Source of the DNA: UBA4093 sp036676455
Lineage (GTDB): Bacteria; Cyanobacteriota; Sericytochromatia; S15B-MN24; UBA4093
Assembly (NCBI GenBank): GCA_036676455.1
Contig: JAKFCW010000146.1
Span: 1-14,675, forward strand
Length of the DNA stretch: 14,675 nt
Reading direction: 5' to 3'
The notes under the pieces were generated by a model. It searched no databases. It was given only the letters and a program-made list of their open reading frames with translations, and had not been told where the DNA came from. Shown piece after piece: positions 14,226 to 14,675 of this stretch. Each line of letters starts with the position of its first letter. The stretch's first letter is position 1. A program made the position numbers and the translations under genes.

Positions 14226-14507
14226 TTACGGCAAGCCGTAGATTTCCAGGAAGCGCTGGATTCGCGCCTCCAGCGTGGGCAGCGGAGCGACCTCGGCACA
14301 AACCCAGTCAGGCTGGTAGTTGCGGCAGACCGCCGGCCTATCGGCGTAGATGGCGCAGCGCATGTCGTCTTGCAGGTTCACGCACGGCACTCCGAGCGGC
14401 TTCTTCAGCGTGCTGATGTCCGGAGCCGCACAGCAAGCGCCGCAGGCCACGCATGCGTAGACGCCGGGCGAGGGATTGACGTCGAGGGGAATCAAGGGAT
14501 CCGTCAT
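14226..14507 (-). CDS. YkgJ-type CxxCxxCC metal-binding protein
   Basis: A small cysteine-rich protein of the YkgJ family (zinc or iron chelating, possibly iron-sulfur cluster binding), whose members mostly lack an assigned function. From ATG 14507 it has 93 residues with cysteines at 19, 22, 25 and 26 (CVACGACC), then 42, 51, 61 and 70, the usual family pattern including PCVNLQDDMRCAIYADRPAVCRNY. A GTG at 14528 would add seven residues. The ATG has AGGAG only one base away, which is unusually close, so the start is not settled. It lies 61 bases upstream of the kinase gene on the same strand and may be co-transcribed with the two-component pair; a functional link is only inference. Confidence 0.88.
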   Translation of the reverse strand: MTDPLIPLDVNPSPGVYACVACGACCAAPDISTLKKPLGVPCVNLQDDMRCAIYADRPAVCRNYQPDWVCAEVAPLPTLEARIQRFLEIYGLP

Positions 14508-14549
14508 ACTCCTAGCATTCCCCAGCACTCAAGCTTGAAACCGCGCTAA

Positions 14550-14558
14550 TGGTACAAT
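14550..14558 (+). promoter_or_regulatory. Extended -10 element positioned for a leaderless mRNA
   Basis: TGGTACAAT fits the extended -10 form TGnTAnnnT. No good -35 lies 16-18 bases upstream; a TTGAAA is present at 14535-14540, but the gap is only 12. The hexamer ends seven bases before ATG 14566, so transcription would begin at or beside the start codon. Confidence 0.6.
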
Positions 14559-14565
14559 CACGACC

Positions 14566-14675
14566 ATGCACCTCACTGATAAGCAACGCCTGCGCCAAGA
14601 GCGCGCCCGTCGGGGCTGGACGCCCCCAGGTCCCGTGCCTCCGGGCGATCGCGGCGATCCCTCGCTGCTTCCCGG
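14566..14675 (+). CDS. Start of a plus-strand gene of unknown function (3' end outside window)
   Basis: Thirty-six codons are open to the right edge from ATG 14566. The product begins MHLTDKQRLRQERARRGW, a strongly basic helix-like stretch, then a Pro/Gly-rich segment (about 19-36). No family is recognisable in so short a piece. The gene assignment rests on the -10 element placed seven bases upstream, the absence of a stop and its divergent layout relative to the YkgJ-type gene. There is no Shine-Dalgarno sequence, which agrees with leaderless translation. Confidence 0.6.
   Translation, partial: MHLTDKQRLRQERARRGWTPPGPVPPGDRGDPSLLP

Overview
The window is G+C-rich bacterial chromosome, densely packed, with most genes on the minus strand and many GTG or TTG starts. 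Nothing in it fixes the phylum. The gmk-rpoZ-coaBC-priA order, an LCP (LytR-CpsA-Psr) cell-wall enzyme and a leaderless-type -10 at the right end would suit a Terrabacteria-type lineage, for example a non-photosynthetic relative of cyanobacteria. That placement is inference only. No transposase, integrase, phage gene, tRNA, rRNA or CRISPR array was seen.

Left block (1-4056, minus): a housekeeping operon read right to left. It holds guanylate kinase (gmk), RNA polymerase omega (rpoZ), the bifunctional coenzyme A enzyme (coaBC) and the 5' part of the primosomal helicase gene priA, which runs off the left edge. Gaps are 14, 4 and -1 bases, so the genes are probably translationally coupled. Divergent from it, across about 180 bases with promoter-like and hairpin sequence, lies an HU-type nucleoid protein gene (4236-4517, plus).

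Middle block (4530-9941): an LCP glycopolymer transferase gene and an amidohydrolase gene overlap by a few bases and form one minus-strand unit. Next is a plus-strand gene for an unrecognised exported protein with a long Pro/Thr/Ser linker. It converges through a strong bidirectional terminator on a minus-strand gene for a secreted lipoprotein subtilase with two C-terminal Fn3-like domains.

Right block (10229-14675): pdxA sits 18 bases downstream of a membrane-anchored protein gene that joins a degenerate GGDEF domain (retaining an RxxD I-site) to a PilZ domain. This looks like a c-di-GMP receptor and is the most interesting gene here. A 20-bp unit repeated three times covers the pdxA stop codon. 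Further right are an OmpR-type response regulator and histidine kinase pair with almost no extracytoplasmic sensor, then a CxxCxxCC (YkgJ-type) metal-binding protein. Divergent from that, the start of a plus-strand gene has a -10 element placed for a leaderless mRNA.

I found no obvious new multi-gene system. The second looks worth taking are the two-site c-di-GMP receptor candidate, the tandem repeat at the pdxA stop, the aromatic loop in the protease and the exported linker protein.
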